A stretch of DNA of 64,000 nucleotides from Aureimonas phyllosphaerae (GCF_900113065.1 NZ_FOOA01000001.1:434001-498000), one strand, 5' to 3'; positions 1 to 8,971 are shown, counted from the stretch's first letter. Made by a program: numbers and translations. The notes: generated by a model not told the origin, from the sequence alone.

Positions 1-1826
1 TGGATAGAACGCGTATCTCGCGGATCGCTTTGGCCGCTGCCCTCGCCGCCGCCGTCGTGGCCGGGCCCGCCATGGCCCAGACCACCGAACCCGCCGCGCA
101 GGATGCGCCCGCCACCGGCACCGAGCGCGCGACCGTCAACGTCCAGTCGCTGTCGGGCGCCTATCTTGCGGCCAAGCTCGCGCGCGAGAACCGCCAGCCC
201 GGCATCGCGGCCGACTACTACGACGAGGCGCTGCGCCTCGATCCGACTTCCGCGGTCCTCCAGCAGGAGGCGATGTTCGCCTATCTCGCGGACGGCCGCT
301 TCAAGGACGGCGTCGACCTCGCCGCCAAGCTCGTCGACGACGACACGGTGGGCAAGGTCGCGAAAATCGCGGTCGCGCTCGACGCCCTGCACGAGGGCCG
401 CTTCGACGCCGCGATCGAATCCCTCAAGCTCAACGACACGAGCGATCTCGACTCGCTGCTCGTCGGCCATCTCTCCGCCTGGGCCGATGTCGGCGCCGGT
501 CGCGGCCAAGAGGCCATCCGCCGGGTCGAGGCGCTTCGCGGCGCCTCGTGGTTCGAGGCCTTCAACCAGTACGAGATCGGCCTCATCGCGGGGCTGACCG
601 GCGACGTCGAGCGCGCGCGCACCGCGCTCGGGGCGCTGATCTCCGACCAGAGCACGGCGCAGACCTCGGTCGACGCCTATCTTGCGGGCGCCGAGGCGCT
701 GGCGCGCATCGAGGCGCGCGCGGGCCGCAAGCAGCAGGCGCTCGACGCCGTGGCGCGCGGCCTCGAGCTCGCGCCCTCCTACGAGCCGCTGACGCAGCTC
801 GAAGCCGCCATCCGCGACGGCAAGGAGATCGCCCCGCCGATCCGCGACGCGCAAGGGGGTGCCGCCGAGACGCTTTACATCCTCGGGCAGGCGATCAACC
901 GCGGCGACGGCCAGGACGTCGCGCTTCTCTATTTCCAGTTCGCCAAGGCGGTCGCCAACACGGCCGATCCGAAGCTCCTGACCGCGCTCGCCGGCGTCGC
1001 CGACCGGTCCAAGCAGATCGACCTTGCGATCTCCTACTACGAGCAGATCCCGGAGGGCTCGCCCTACCGGCGCACCGCGGAACTGCAGATGGGCCTCGAC
1101 CTGTGGCAGGCCGAGCGCAAGGACGAGGCGAAGGTCCACCTGCGCAAGGCCGTCGAGAGCTACCCGGACGATCTCCAGGCGCATCTGGCGCTGGCCGACG
1201 TGCTGGCGGCCGACAAGGACTATGCGGGCGCAGTGACGATGCTCGACAAGGCCCTGTCGCTCGCGCCCGCCGACGCGCCCAACGTCTGGAACATCTACTA
1301 TCAGCGCGGCATCGCCTACGAGCGGCAGAAGCAGTGGGACAAGGCCGAACCGGACTTCCGCAAGGCGCTGGAACTCGAGCCGAACCAGCCGCAGGTCCTG
1401 AACTATCTCGGCTATTCCTGGGTCGACATGAACCGCAATCTCGACGAGGGGCTGAACATGATTCGCACCGCCGTCGAGCTGCGCCCGAACGACGGCTACA
1501 TCATCGACTCGCTCGGCTGGGCCTACTATCGCCTCGGCCGCTTCGACGAGGCCGTCGAGCAGCTGGAGCGTGCGGTCCTGATCATGCCCGCCGACCCGAC
1601 GCTGAACGACCATCTCGGCGACGCCTACTGGCGGGTCGGGCGCACCCGCGAGGCGCGATTCCAGTGGAACCGCGCGCTGGTCGGTGACCCCGCGCCGGAG
1701 GCGGCGGAGGTCGAGAAGATCAAGAAGAAGCTCGCCGAGGGCCTGGCGCCGGTGGCCGATACCGCCACCATCGCGCCGCCGCCCGCCGCGGATGGCGGGA
1801 CCGAGGCCCCCAAGGTCTCGAACTGA
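1..1826 (+). CDS. Exported TPR-repeat protein (5' end one base outside window)
   Basis: A tetratricopeptide-repeat protein of about 608 residues. The frame is open to the window edge, where bases 1-2 (TG) look like the last two bases of a start codon. That start gives MDRTRISRIALAAALAAAV and so on, a signal peptide that would be cut after AMA, before Gln. TPR units are clearest in the C-terminal half, for example LNYLGYSWVDMN and IIDSLGWAYYRLGRFDEA. The protein is probably periplasmic or membrane-attached and a scaffold for protein contacts; no substrate can be named. The tail is rich in Ala and Pro. It lies 8 bp upstream of ispE on the same strand. Confidence 0.85.
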   Translation, partial: DRTRISRIALAAALAAAVVAGPAMAQTTEPAAQDAPATGTERATVNVQSLSGAYLAAKLARENRQPGIAADYYDEALRLDPTSAVLQQEAMFAYLADGRFKDGVDLAAKLVDDDTVGKVAKIAVALDALHEGRFDAAIESLKLNDTSDLDSLLVGHLSAWADVGAGRGQEAIRRVEALRGASWFEAFNQYEIGLIAGLTGDVERARTALGALISDQSTAQTSVDAYLAGAEALARIEARAGRKQQALDAVARGLELAPSYEPLTQLEAAIRDGKEIAPPIRDAQGGAAETLYILGQAINRGDGQDVALLYFQFAKAVANTADPKLLTALAGVADRSKQIDLAISYYEQIPEGSPYRRTAELQMGLDLWQAERKDEAKVHLRKAVESYPDDLQAHLALADVLAADKDYAGAVTMLDKALSLAPADAPNVWNIYYQRGIAYERQKQWDKAEPDFRKALELEPNQPQVLNYLGYSWVDMNRNLDEGLNMIRTAVELRPNDGYIIDSLGWAYYRLGRFDEAVEQLERAVLIMPADPTLNDHLGDAYWRVGRTREARFQWNRALVGDPAPEAAEVEKIKKKLAEGLAPVADTATIAPPPAADGGTEAPKVSN

Positions 1827-1834
1827 CGGTCGCG

Positions 1835-2734
1835 ATGGACGCCTTCGTCCACGTTCCCTGGGTCACGAACGTCACCGCGCGAGCCAAGATCAATCTCGCG
1901 CTTCATGTCGTCGGCCGACGCGTCGACGGCTACCACGAGCTGGAAAGCCTCGTCGCCTTCGCCGAGTTCGGCGACCGGCTGCAGATCGCCCCCGGCACGC
2001 GCGACGCGCTCAGCGTCGACGGGCCGCTCGGCGCGGGCGTGCCGACCGACGGCGGCAATCTTGTGATGAAGGCGCTGGCGTTGGCGCAGGAGCTGGCCCC
2101 TGCCAGCGGCGTACGCCTGTCGCCGCTCGCCATCCGCCTGTCCAAGCATCTGCCGCACGCTGCCGGCATCGGTGGCGGCTCGGCGGATGCCGGTGCCCTG
2201 CTCGCCTGGATCGGCGCGCGACATCCAGCGCTTCGGCCCTCGCTTGCCGAGCGCTGCGTCTCGCTCGGCGCCGACGTGCCGATGTGCCTCTCCGGCGAGG
2301 CGGCGGTGGTGCGCGGCATCGGCGAGCGCGCCGAGCGGCTGGCCGCCCTACCCGCGATCCCCGTCCTCCTCGTCAATCCCAGCGTGCCGGTCGCGACCCC
2401 GGCCGTCTTCGCCGGCCTCGCGCGGCGCGACAACGCGCCCCTCATCGCGCCGCCGGCGACGGGCTTCTCGGACCTCGAAACGCTCGCGCGCTACCTCGAG
2501 GCCGCGCGCAACGATCTGGAGCCTCCTGCGCTAGGGCTCGCGCCGGCGATCGGCGACGCCGTGGACGCCGTGAACGCGGCTGGCGCGCGCTTCACCCGCA
2601 TGTCGGGTTCCGGCGCGACGGTTTTCGGCCTCTTCGCCTCCGATGCTGCCTGCCACGAGGCAGAACGCCGGATCGCGGCATCGCGGCCGGGCTGGTGGGT
2701 CAAGGCGACGCAACTGACGGGACAGGGCTCATGA
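1835..2734 (+). CDS. ispE: 4-diphosphocytidyl-2-C-methyl-D-erythritol kinase
   Basis: This GHMP kinase phosphorylates CDP-methylerythritol with ATP in the cytoplasmic MEP route to isoprenoids. The N-terminal ARAKINLALHVVGRR block and the GHMP ATP-binding motif PHAAGIGGGSADAG at residues 108-120 are both present. A C-terminal RMSGSGATVFGLF block closes the fold. The length of 299 residues is normal for the family. The start 8 bp after the TPR gene was chosen because it keeps the usual short N-terminus. The stop overlaps the moaB start as ATGA, so the two are probably co-translated although their pathways are unrelated. Confidence 0.95.
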   Translation: MDAFVHVPWVTNVTARAKINLALHVVGRRVDGYHELESLVAFAEFGDRLQIAPGTRDALSVDGPLGAGVPTDGGNLVMKALALAQELAPASGVRLSPLAIRLSKHLPHAAGIGGGSADAGALLAWIGARHPALRPSLAERCVSLGADVPMCLSGEAAVVRGIGERAERLAALPAIPVLLVNPSVPVATPAVFAGLARRDNAPLIAPPATGFSDLETLARYLEAARNDLEPPALGLAPAIGDAVDAVNAAGARFTRMSGSGATVFGLFASDAACHEAERRIAASRPGWWVKATQLTGQGS

Positions 2735-3273
2735 GCGACCGCGACTTCATTCCCCTGTCGATCGCGGTCCTCACGGTCTCGGACACACGCACGCGCGAGG
2801 ACGACCGTTCCGGCGACACGCTGGTCGAGCGGCTGGAGGGCGCGGGTCATCGGCTCGGCGACCGCCGGATCGTGCGCGATGACGTCGAGGCGATCCGCGA
2901 GTGCGTGCTCGGCTGGTCGCGCGATCCCGGCATCGACGTCGTGATCACCACCGGGGGCACGGGCTTCACCGGCCGCGACGTGACGCCGGAAGCGCTGGAG
3001 CCGATCTTCGACAAGCGGATGGACGGGTTCTCCATCGTCTTCCATCGGATCTCTTTCGAGAAGATCGGTGTCTCGACCATCCAGTCGCGAGCGACCGCGG
3101 GCGTCGTTAACGCGACCTTCGTCTTCGCGCTGCCGGGCTCGCCCGGCGCCTGCCGCGACGGCTGGGACGGCATCCTCGCCGCGCAGCTCGACTATCGCCA
3201 CCGGCCCTGCAACTTCGTCGAGATCATGCCGCGGCTGGACGAACACCTGCGGCGCGGCGGCCTTTCGGCCTGA
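2731..3273 (+). CDS. moaB: Molybdenum cofactor biosynthesis protein MoaB
   Basis: A MoaB/MogA-family protein of 180 residues that binds molybdopterin and, in MogA-like members, adenylylates it before molybdenum insertion. It shows the LTVSDTRTREDD start, the GGTG loop at residues 75-78 followed by GRDVTPEAL, and the ALPGSPGAC block near the C-terminus. MoaB and Mog are hard to separate by eye; the 180-residue length favours MoaB. The ATG overlaps the ispE stop by four bases. It converges on the glycosyltransferase-like gene with only 4 bp between the stops. Confidence 0.9.
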   Translation: MSDRDFIPLSIAVLTVSDTRTREDDRSGDTLVERLEGAGHRLGDRRIVRDDVEAIRECVLGWSRDPGIDVVITTGGTGFTGRDVTPEALEPIFDKRMDGFSIVFHRISFEKIGVSTIQSRATAGVVNATFVFALPGSPGACRDGWDGILAAQLDYRHRPCNFVEIMPRLDEHLRRGGLSA

Positions 3274-3277
3274 CGCA

Positions 3278-3754
3278 TCACGCGCCGCGCCGCATCCGGC
3301 GGGGTTTCAGCGCCCTCACGAGGCGATCGATCCGCCCGCCGCTGGCCGGGGCCGCCGCCATCAGCGCCGCGCGAGAGGCCAGGACGCCGCCGCGCGAGCG
3401 CCCGAACAGGCGGTCGAAGATGCCGGGCTCGGGCTCCGGCAACCGGGCCGCAGCGACCGCAGACCGGCCGCCGGCATAGCGCACCACCCGGTCGATCCAG
3501 TTCTCCGGCAGGCGCTCGCCCGAGCGCAGGATCAGGACCCACTCGCCCTTCAGGGCCGCCGGAGACGCCAGCACTTCGTCGGCGGATGCGAGACGACAGC
3601 CCGCGTGATCGGCGACGCGCCGCACGTCGTCCCCCATCGCATCGAGAACCACGACGTCGCGCAGGATCCCCTCCACCGCGCCCGAGACGAGCGGCGAGAG
3701 GGTCTGGGCGAAGGCGGGCGCATCGTCGGCGCCATGGATCAGGACAGTGAGCAT
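3278..3754 (-). CDS. Short glycosyltransferase-like protein
   Basis: A 158-residue protein that resembles the first half of a GT-A fold: VLIHGADDAPAFAQTLSPLV, then VVVLDAMGDD and GEWVLILRSGERLPENW. In family 2 glycosyltransferases these positions hold the nucleotide-binding strand and the DxD region. Here no clear DxD is visible, so enzymatic activity is doubtful. Similar short genes beside moaB are, as far as I recall, widespread in Hyphomicrobiales. There is no signal peptide. Its promoter region is shared with the divergent radical SAM gene, so the LexA-type box between them could affect both. Confidence 0.7.
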   Translation of the reverse strand: MLTVLIHGADDAPAFAQTLSPLVSGAVEGILRDVVVLDAMGDDVRRVADHAGCRLASADEVLASPAALKGEWVLILRSGERLPENWIDRVVRYAGGRSAVAAARLPEPEPGIFDRLFGRSRGGVLASRAALMAAAPASGGRIDRLVRALKPRRMRRGA

Positions 3755-3802
3755 CCCCTTCCCGTTATCGCAATGCGAGATCGCCCGCCAGCGTCCGGTT
3801 TC

Positions 3803-3827
3803 GTTCTCTTTTGTTCTTGTATTGTTC
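3803..3827 (+). promoter_or_regulatory. Alphaproteobacterial LexA (SOS) box
   Basis: Three GTTC words lie at 3803-3806, 3813-3816 and 3824-3827. The second and third are separated by exactly seven bases, giving GTTC-N7-GTTC, the direct-repeat SOS box known for LexA in alphaproteobacteria. The first is six bases from the second. The box is 58 bp upstream of the radical SAM start, in the gap between divergent genes, where repressor binding could block a promoter. Confidence 0.65.
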
Positions 3828-3885
3828 TTATTGGATGAATAGGATCAGGGTCTCAACGGGATAGTATCCGAGGGAACCCAATCCC

Positions 3886-5043
3886 ATGTCCGAGATCCGA
3901 AGCATCGACCGCGCCGCACTTGGTCCGGGACGCGGCGTCGACATCGCGAACCACATGCTGAACCAGTCGGGGCTGCGCGTCGGCTTCGACCGGCGGCGTG
4001 GTCGCGGCGCGGGGCTGAATCCGTCCGGTCGTTTCGAGCCCTTCGCGCGGGCCGCCTTCGACGACGGTTGGGCGACGATCGACGAGCTACCGCCGTTCCG
4101 CACCGAGGTGCAGAACGAGGCGGCGCGCACCATCATCACGCGCAACCAGTCGCCCGACATTTCCTTCGACCGCTCGGTGAACCCCTATCGCGGCTGCGAG
4201 CACGGCTGCGTCTACTGCTTCGCGCGGCCGAGCCACGCCTATATGGGACTGTCGCCGGGTCTCGACTTCGAGTCCAAGCTCTTCGCCAAGCCGAACGCCG
4301 CCGAGCTTCTGGAAGACGAGCTGTCGAAGCCCGGTTACGAGCCGCGCTCGATCGCCATCGGCACGAACACCGATCCCTATCAGCCGATCGAGAAGACGCG
4401 CCGGATCATGCGCGAAATCCTCGAGGTGCTGGAACGGGCGAACCATCCGGTCGGCATCGTGACGAAGTCGGCTCTGGTGACACGCGACATCGACATTCTC
4501 CAGCGCATGGCGGCGAAGGGTCTCGCGCGGGTTGCCGTGTCAGTGACGACGATGGACCGCCAGATGGCGCGCCTGATGGAGCCGCGGGCGGCCACGCCGA
4601 CGAAGCGCTTCGACGCCGTGAGCCAGCTGACCGAGGCAGGCATCCCGACCATGGTGATGACGGCGCCGATCATTCCGGGCCTGACGGATTCGGAAATCGA
4701 GCGCCTTCTGGAAGCGGCCGCTGAAGCCGGCGCGAAGGAGGTCGGCTACGTGCTCCTGCGCCTGCCGCTCGAAGTGTCGCCGCTCTTCAAGGACTGGCTG
4801 CTGCGCCACTACCCCAACCGCTATCGCCACGTGATGGCGCTCCTGCGCTCGATGCGAGACGGCAAGGACTACGATCCCGAATGGGGTCAGCGTATGACCG
4901 GCAAGGGGCCCTACGCGCAGCAGATCAAGCGCCGTTTCGAACTCGCCGCCAAGCGGCTGGCGCTGAACCTCGAGCGCTCGACGCTGCGCAGCGACCTCTT
5001 CCGCGCCCCGAAGGGTGGCGGCGTGCAGCTATCGCTGCTTTGA
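3886..5043 (+). CDS. PA0069-family radical SAM protein (photolyase/SplB-like)
   Basis: A 385-residue radical SAM protein of the family often annotated as DNA repair photolyase because it resembles spore photoproduct lyase. The iron-sulfur ligands are the three cysteines of CEHGCVYC, C104, C108 and C111 (CxxxCxxC spacing). Supporting blocks are SPDISFDRSVNPYRGC before the cluster and IGTNTDPYQPIE after it. The true substrate is not known for this family. A LexA-type box upstream supports a role in the response to DNA damage, which is an inference. The start codon follows GGGAACCCAATCCC, so its Shine-Dalgarno is weak. Confidence 0.88.
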   Translation: MSEIRSIDRAALGPGRGVDIANHMLNQSGLRVGFDRRRGRGAGLNPSGRFEPFARAAFDDGWATIDELPPFRTEVQNEAARTIITRNQSPDISFDRSVNPYRGCEHGCVYCFARPSHAYMGLSPGLDFESKLFAKPNAAELLEDELSKPGYEPRSIAIGTNTDPYQPIEKTRRIMREILEVLERANHPVGIVTKSALVTRDIDILQRMAAKGLARVAVSVTTMDRQMARLMEPRAATPTKRFDAVSQLTEAGIPTMVMTAPIIPGLTDSEIERLLEAAAEAGAKEVGYVLLRLPLEVSPLFKDWLLRHYPNRYRHVMALLRSMRDGKDYDPEWGQRMTGKGPYAQQIKRRFELAAKRLALNLERSTLRSDLFRAPKGGGVQLSLL

Positions 5044-5178
5044 CGCTGAAGGGTCATCCGGTCGCTCGACCGGGCCCTGAAGATACCGGGAGGCCTGCAA
5101 GCCTTCCCATCGATCGTCCGGGGCCGCATCCGGACGACGGACGTCGGCGGTCTCCCCGTTCCGCCGCCGTCACAGAAG

Positions 5179-5210
5179 AGCCCGGCGGTCTGCCAACCCG
5201 CCGCCGGGCT
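5179..5210 (+). terminator. Possible terminator hairpin after the radical SAM gene
   Basis: A perfect 10 bp inverted repeat (AGCCCGGCGG and CCGCCGGGCT) with a 12-base loop lies 135 bp after the radical SAM stop and 16 bp before rnhB. No T-run follows, so termination is uncertain; it may instead be an mRNA-end hairpin. Confidence 0.4.
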
Positions 5211-5226
5211 TGAGAAGGATCGGAGA

Positions 5227-5940
5227 ATGCGCGAGGTTCGCCGCACGATGACTCGCCGTTCCTCCGATCCTTCGCTCCCCACCCTGTTCGCACCCGGCCT
5301 CGTGCTGCCCCGCTCGGATGAGCCGGGACCGAACGACGCGATCGAGCGGCATCTCCTGACGCTCGGACATCAGCGGATCGCCGGCGTCGACGAGGCGGGA
5401 CGCGGACCGCTGGCCGGCCCGGTGGTCGCCGCAGCGGTGATTCTGGATTTTGAGCGTCTGCCAGAGGGGCTCGACGATTCCAAGAAGCTGAAAGCTCACG
5501 AGCGCGAGCGCCTCTACGACGAAATCCTCCTCTGTGCCGAGGTCGGCGTCGGGACGGCCGGTGCGTCGGAGATCGACCACATCAACATCCGGCAGGCGAC
5601 GCTCAATGCCATGCGGCGGGCCCTGGCGGGCCTTGCCACCGCGCCGGGACATGCGCTCGTCGACGGTCGAGACGTGCCGCCACGCCTCGCCTGCCCCGCG
5701 ACGGCCGTCATCGGCGGAGACGCACGCTCGCTCTCGATCGCCGCTGCCTCGATCGTCGCCAAGGTGACGCGCGACCGGATGATGGCGACGCTTTGCGGCA
5801 CCCATCCCGCCTACGGCTTCGGCCGGCATATGGGCTACGGGACGGCTGCGCATCTGGAGGCGATCGAGGCGGTCGGCCCTTGCGTCCATCACCGCCGCAG
5901 CTTCGCCCCGGTCGCGGCCCGTCTGGCGCGCGCCGAGTGA
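5227..5940 (+). CDS. rnhB: Ribonuclease HII
   Basis: This enzyme cuts the RNA strand of RNA-DNA hybrids and removes ribonucleotides misplaced in DNA. The type 2 RNase H signature [15 protein letters not shown] has acidic residues D55 and E56, and DDSKKL follows. Another active-site Asp lies in HALVDGRD. The 237-residue length is normal with a short N-terminal extension, and MTRRSS at 5248 is a possible later start. AAGGA seven bases upstream of the chosen ATG supports the longer form. It follows the radical SAM gene on the same strand, so two DNA-maintenance genes lie together. Confidence 0.94.
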   Translation: MREVRRTMTRRSSDPSLPTLFAPGLVLPRSDEPGPNDAIERHLLTLGHQRIAGVDEAGRGPLAGPVVAAAVILDFERLPEGLDDSKKLKAHERERLYDEILLCAEVGVGTAGASEIDHINIRQATLNAMRRALAGLATAPGHALVDGRDVPPRLACPATAVIGGDARSLSIAAASIVAKVTRDRMMATLCGTHPAYGFGRHMGYGTAAHLEAIEAVGPCVHHRRSFAPVAARLARAE

Positions 5941-6283
5941 GGTCGGCGTCGCGCGGATCGCTTGCTCGGTTTTCAGGCTATCGGAGTGGACTTGCCGGCG
6001 GCGCCAGCATTCGCGCAGCGCCGTGGTTCCGATACTCCCGCCCGACCGCATCCGCTATCACTCTTTAGGAGGGTGCTTCGCAACACGACGCGTGGACTGG
6101 TCGTGTAGATCCTGCGTGCGACGGCGGCCGACGCATCGAAGCCCTACTAAGCCAGCCCGGACGGCGGCTCGTTCCATCCGGGCTGCCGGTCCCCTGTCGT
6201 GTCGGCTTGCAAACCGACCGCCCCCTCAAAACGCAAAAAGCCGCCCCGGGGGGCGGCTCGCTTCAATGGGTTCTGCGCGACGC
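5941..6283. other. Gene-free interval between rnhB and atpF
   Basis: This interval of about 340 bp separates the convergent rnhB and F0 genes. It holds a 9 bp inverted repeat (CAGCCCGGA at 6153-6161, TCCGGGCTG at 6177-6185) that could end rnhB transcription, and the strong minus-strand terminator of the ATP synthase operon. Nothing else was recognised. Confidence 0.5.
6232..6258 (-). terminator. Rho-independent terminator of the F0 operon
   Basis: Read on the minus strand, AGCCGCCC pairs with GGGCGGCT around a 4-base loop and is followed at once by TTTTTGCGTTTT. It lies 25 bp after the atpF stop. Confidence 0.85.
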
Positions 6284-6766
6284 TCAGTTGAGGCGGCGGC
6301 GGACTTCCTCGATGGAACGCTCGGTCATCTGGCCGTCGGTGCCGAGATTGCGCTCAGTGATGACGCGGGTCGCGGCGTCGATGGCGATGTTGACGGCGGA
6401 GGCGCGAACCTCGGCGATCGCGTCGGCTTCAGCCTGGGAGATCTTCTGCTCGGCGACCTGCGTACGGCGAGCGACGTATTCCTCGCTCTTGATGCGGGCT
6501 TCCTCGACGAGACCGGCAGCCTCGCGCTGGGCGCTGGCGACGATCTCGCGTGCCTCGGCCTCGGCCTCGCGGCGGCGGCGCTGGTAGTCGGCCAGCTGGC
6601 GCTTGGCCTCTTCCTTCAGCTCGCGGGCCTCCTCCATCTCGTTCTCGATCCGCTTGGCGCGGCTGTCGAGCGAGCGGGCCGCCATCGCCGGCGCCTTGAA
6701 GTACATCACGACGGCGAGGAAGAGGATGAGGCCGATCAGCGCCCAGAATGTTGCGTCGAATGCCAT
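6284..6766 (-). CDS. atpF: ATP synthase F0 subunit b
   Basis: A 160-residue stator stalk subunit. One membrane helix lies at about residues 5-24 (TFWALIGLILFLAVVMYF). A long charged coiled coil rich in Glu, Arg and Ala follows, as in subunit b; it links the membrane sector to F1. It is the last gene of the F0 operon, 11 bp after the b' gene, and is followed by a terminator. The F1 genes are not in the window, which is the usual split arrangement in Hyphomicrobiales. Confidence 0.93.
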   Translation of the reverse strand: MAFDATFWALIGLILFLAVVMYFKAPAMAARSLDSRAKRIENEMEEARELKEEAKRQLADYQRRRREAEAEAREIVASAQREAAGLVEEARIKSEEYVARRTQVAEQKISQAEADAIAEVRASAVNIAIDAATRVITERNLGTDGQMTERSIEEVRRRLN

Positions 6767-6777
6767 GGTTCAGCTCC

Positions 6778-7395
6778 TCAGGCGCGAACGGCGCGAACGG
6801 CGTTGGCAACCTCGTCGTGCGAGACGCTGGCACCGGTCAGTTCGGTCAGGATGGCCTCGGCGGCATCGGTCGCGATCGTGTCGACGTCGGCGAGCGCGCG
6901 GGCCTTGATTTCTGCGATGCGGGCCTGCGCCGTCTCGAGCTTGGCGTCGAGTTCGCCCTCGATGCGCTTGCGCTCGGTATCGGCGCTGGAGCGGGCCGAA
7001 TCGCGCGCCTCGCCGGCGATCTTCTGCGAGTTGGCGCGGGCGCTGGCGAGTTCCTGCTCGTAGGCGGCCTGGGCCTCGTCGGCATCGGCTCGCATGCGCT
7101 CGGCCGCCTCGAGGTCGGCGGCGATGCGCTCGCGGCGATTCTCGAGGACCGAGGCGATGCGCGGGATGATCGTCTTCGACAGGACGTAGTAGAAGACGCC
7201 GAAGCTGATCGCCAGCCACAGGATCTGCGAGGCGAAAAATTCGGGGTTCAGCGGCGGGAAGGTACCGCCCGCTTCGTGCGCGCCCTCAGGCACGCCGATG
7301 GCTTCGGACGTCGCAGGAGTGGGAGCGGAGGTCAACGGCGTTCCATGCCCATCAGGCGCACCCTCTGTCTGCGCGAAAGCTTCGGTGACGAACAT
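6778..7395 (-). CDS. atpF': ATP synthase F0 subunit b'
   Basis: The second stator subunit, b', 205 residues long. It pairs with subunit b to make a heterodimeric stalk, an arrangement typical of alphaproteobacteria, cyanobacteria and plastids. About 55 residues of Gly, Ala and Pro-rich sequence precede the membrane helix at about 57-76 (ILWLAISFGVFYYVLSK). After it comes a long coiled coil with many Ala, Glu and Arg. The gene lies between atpE and atpF on the minus strand and is separated from atpE by a 72 bp gap that holds a strong hairpin. Confidence 0.92.
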   Translation of the reverse strand: MFVTEAFAQTEGAPDGHGTPLTSAPTPATSEAIGVPEGAHEAGGTFPPLNPEFFASQILWLAISFGVFYYVLSKTIIPRIASVLENRRERIAADLEAAERMRADADEAQAAYEQELASARANSQKIAGEARDSARSSADTERKRIEGELDAKLETAQARIAEIKARALADVDTIATDAAEAILTELTGASVSHDEVANAVRAVRA

Positions 7396-7417
7396 GTCCT
7401 ACTCCGATGATACGGGT

Positions 7418-7443
7418 CCGGCCGCCCCGTCCGGGGCGGCCGG
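7418..7443 (-). other. Strong mRNA hairpin between atpE and atpF'
   Basis: A perfect 11 bp inverted repeat (CCGGCCGCCCC and GGGGCGGCCGG) has a 4-base loop. No T-run follows on the minus strand, so it is more likely to stabilise the atpE mRNA end or partly attenuate transcription than to stop it fully. Confidence 0.65.
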
Positions 7444-7467
7444 CTGCACAATCCCAAGAACCTGAGA

Positions 7468-7692
7468 TTAGACGAAGAGCAGCAGCAGCGCGATGAGCAG
7501 CGAGAAGATGCCCAGGGCTTCCGTGACGGCGAAGCCGAAGATCAGGCGGCCGAACTGGCCGTCGGCAGCCGACGGGTTGCGCAGCGCGCCGGTGAGGAAG
7601 CTCGAGAAGATGTTGCCGAGCGCGAGGGCCGTGCCGGCCATGCCGAAGCAAGCCAGACCAGCGCCGATGTAACGTGCAGCTTCCGCGTCCAT
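7468..7692 (-). CDS. atpE: ATP synthase F0 subunit c
   Basis: A 74-residue proteolipid that forms the proton-driven rotor ring. It has two membrane helices, about residues 6-30 and 51-73, joined by a polar loop with ALRNP. The proton-carrying Glu is E58 in FAVTEALGIF, in the second helix. The start is the ATG giving MDAEAARYIGAG, preceded by AGGAG. The ring needs many copies per complex, which fits the hairpin after this gene. Confidence 0.96.
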   Translation of the reverse strand: MDAEAARYIGAGLACFGMAGTALALGNIFSSFLTGALRNPSAADGQFGRLIFGFAVTEALGIFSLLIALLLLFV

Positions 7693-7766
7693 GAGAAACT
7701 CCTTTAGTGGATCGTGCGGGGGATTGAGGCCCGCGACCGAGACGGCCGCGTGACGAGGGGAAGCGG

Positions 7767-8516
7767 TCAGTGGTGAACGTGAACCGCGTCGTTGAGGTAC
7801 ATGCAGGTCAGAACCGCGAAGACGTAGGCCTGCAGGAACGCCACGAGGAATTCGAGCGCCGTGATGCCGACGGTCATGAGCAGCGGCAGGATCGCGCCGC
7901 CCACACCCACCGCGCCGAGCGCGCCGAGCGAGGTCACGAAGCCCGCGAAGACCTTGAGCGTGATGTGGCCCGCCAGCATGTTGGCGAAGAGACGAACCGA
8001 GAGCGAAACCGGGCGCGACAGGAACGAGATGACCTCGATCAGCACCACGAAGGGCACCACGGCCGCCGGAACGCCGGAGGGAACGAAAACCTTGAACCAA
8101 CCGAGGCCATGCCCCTTGATGCCGGCGACCACCACGGTGCCGATCACGAGCAGGGCCAGCGCGAAGGTGACGATCAGGTGGCTGGTGACGGTGAAGAAGT
8201 ACGGGAACATCCCGAGGAGGTTCGCCACCAGGATGAACATGAAGAGCGAGAACACGAGAGGGAAGAACTTCATCCCCTTCGATCCCGCCGCGTCGCGCAG
8301 CATGCTGGCGATGAATTCGTAGGAGAGTTCTGAGACCGACTGCGAGCGGCTCGGCACCAGTCCACGGCCGCGGGTCGACCAATACAGGAAGCCCGTGGCG
8401 ACCGCGACAGTCGCGACCATGAACAACGAAGAATTGGTGAACGAGAAATCGACCCCGCCGATTTCGATCGGAACCAGCCGAGAAATCTGAAACTGATGAA
8501 GGGGATCGTTCGCCAA
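7767..8516 (-). CDS. atpB: ATP synthase F0 subunit a (TTG start)
   Basis: The proton channel subunit, 249 residues with five or six membrane helices. The essential Arg is in [16 protein letters not shown], and the Gln/Glu-rich last helix ([16 protein letters not shown]) completes the half channels. The reading frame is open further upstream, but the start is placed at TTG so that the protein begins MANDPLHQF, as in related bacteria. AGAGGA lies nine bases upstream and the length then matches the family. It lies between atpI and atpE on the minus strand. Confidence 0.93.
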   Translation of the reverse strand: MANDPLHQFQISRLVPIEIGGVDFSFTNSSLFMVATVAVATGFLYWSTRGRGLVPSRSQSVSELSYEFIASMLRDAAGSKGMKFFPLVFSLFMFILVANLLGMFPYFFTVTSHLIVTFALALLVIGTVVVAGIKGHGLGWFKVFVPSGVPAAVVPFVVLIEVISFLSRPVSLSVRLFANMLAGHITLKVFAGFVTSLGALGAVGVGGAILPLLMTVGITALEFLVAFLQAYVFAVLTCMYLNDAVHVHH

Positions 8517-8629
8517 ACGCTTGGTCCTCTTATGCTCGCCCTCTCGGAGCGAGACTGCCATAGCGTCCTGAACCGCGCTTCGCAACACCCTCCGGGGCGA
8601 AATGCCTGCTCTGTCCCCGTGCGATCCAC

Positions 8630-8971
8630 TTATCGTGAAGGGGGATCGCTCGGCGGGGTCGGCTGGCTGGCCGAACGGATCACGTTGAGGACGCCCGCGG
8701 CGAAGCCGAGGAGCAGGAAGACGATCAATCCGAAGGGCGTCGTGCCGAAAAGCTTGTCGATGCCGTAGCCGATCACCGCGCCGACGACGACGCCGGCGAT
8801 GAACTCGCTGGCGATCTTCAGGCCCTGCGCCATGCCCTGCATCGAACCGGGCTTCCCGTCTGTCTCCGGAAGGAGCGTCTTCTGGGTCGCCTTGAAGTGA
8901 TCGAGGCGCGCCTGCAGGGCGGCGCGATCGGCAGCGCGTTCGGCGTCGGTCTTCTCGTGATCCTGGGTCAT
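8630..8971 (-). CDS. atpI: AtpI/AtpZ-family F0 assembly protein
   Basis: A small membrane protein of 113 residues at the head of the F0 operon. AtpI proteins help assemble the c-ring. About 40 charged N-terminal residues precede two membrane helices, near 52-68 ([16 protein letters not shown]) and 77-95 ([19 protein letters not shown]). The start at [12 protein letters not shown] was chosen over an upstream in-frame Met because the extra Gly and Pro-rich residues do not look coded. The gap to atpB is about 110 bp. Confidence 0.88.
   Translation of the reverse strand: MTQDHEKTDAERAADRAALQARLDHFKATQKTLLPETDGKPGSMQGMAQGLKIASEFIAGVVVGAVIGYGIDKLFGTTPFGLIVFLLLGFAAGVLNVIRSASQPTPPSDPPSR

Noticed and set aside
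6023-7063. Plus-strand ORF of 346 codons
   Set aside because: It lies opposite atpF and atpF', whose products are clear. High GC gives long antisense open frames.
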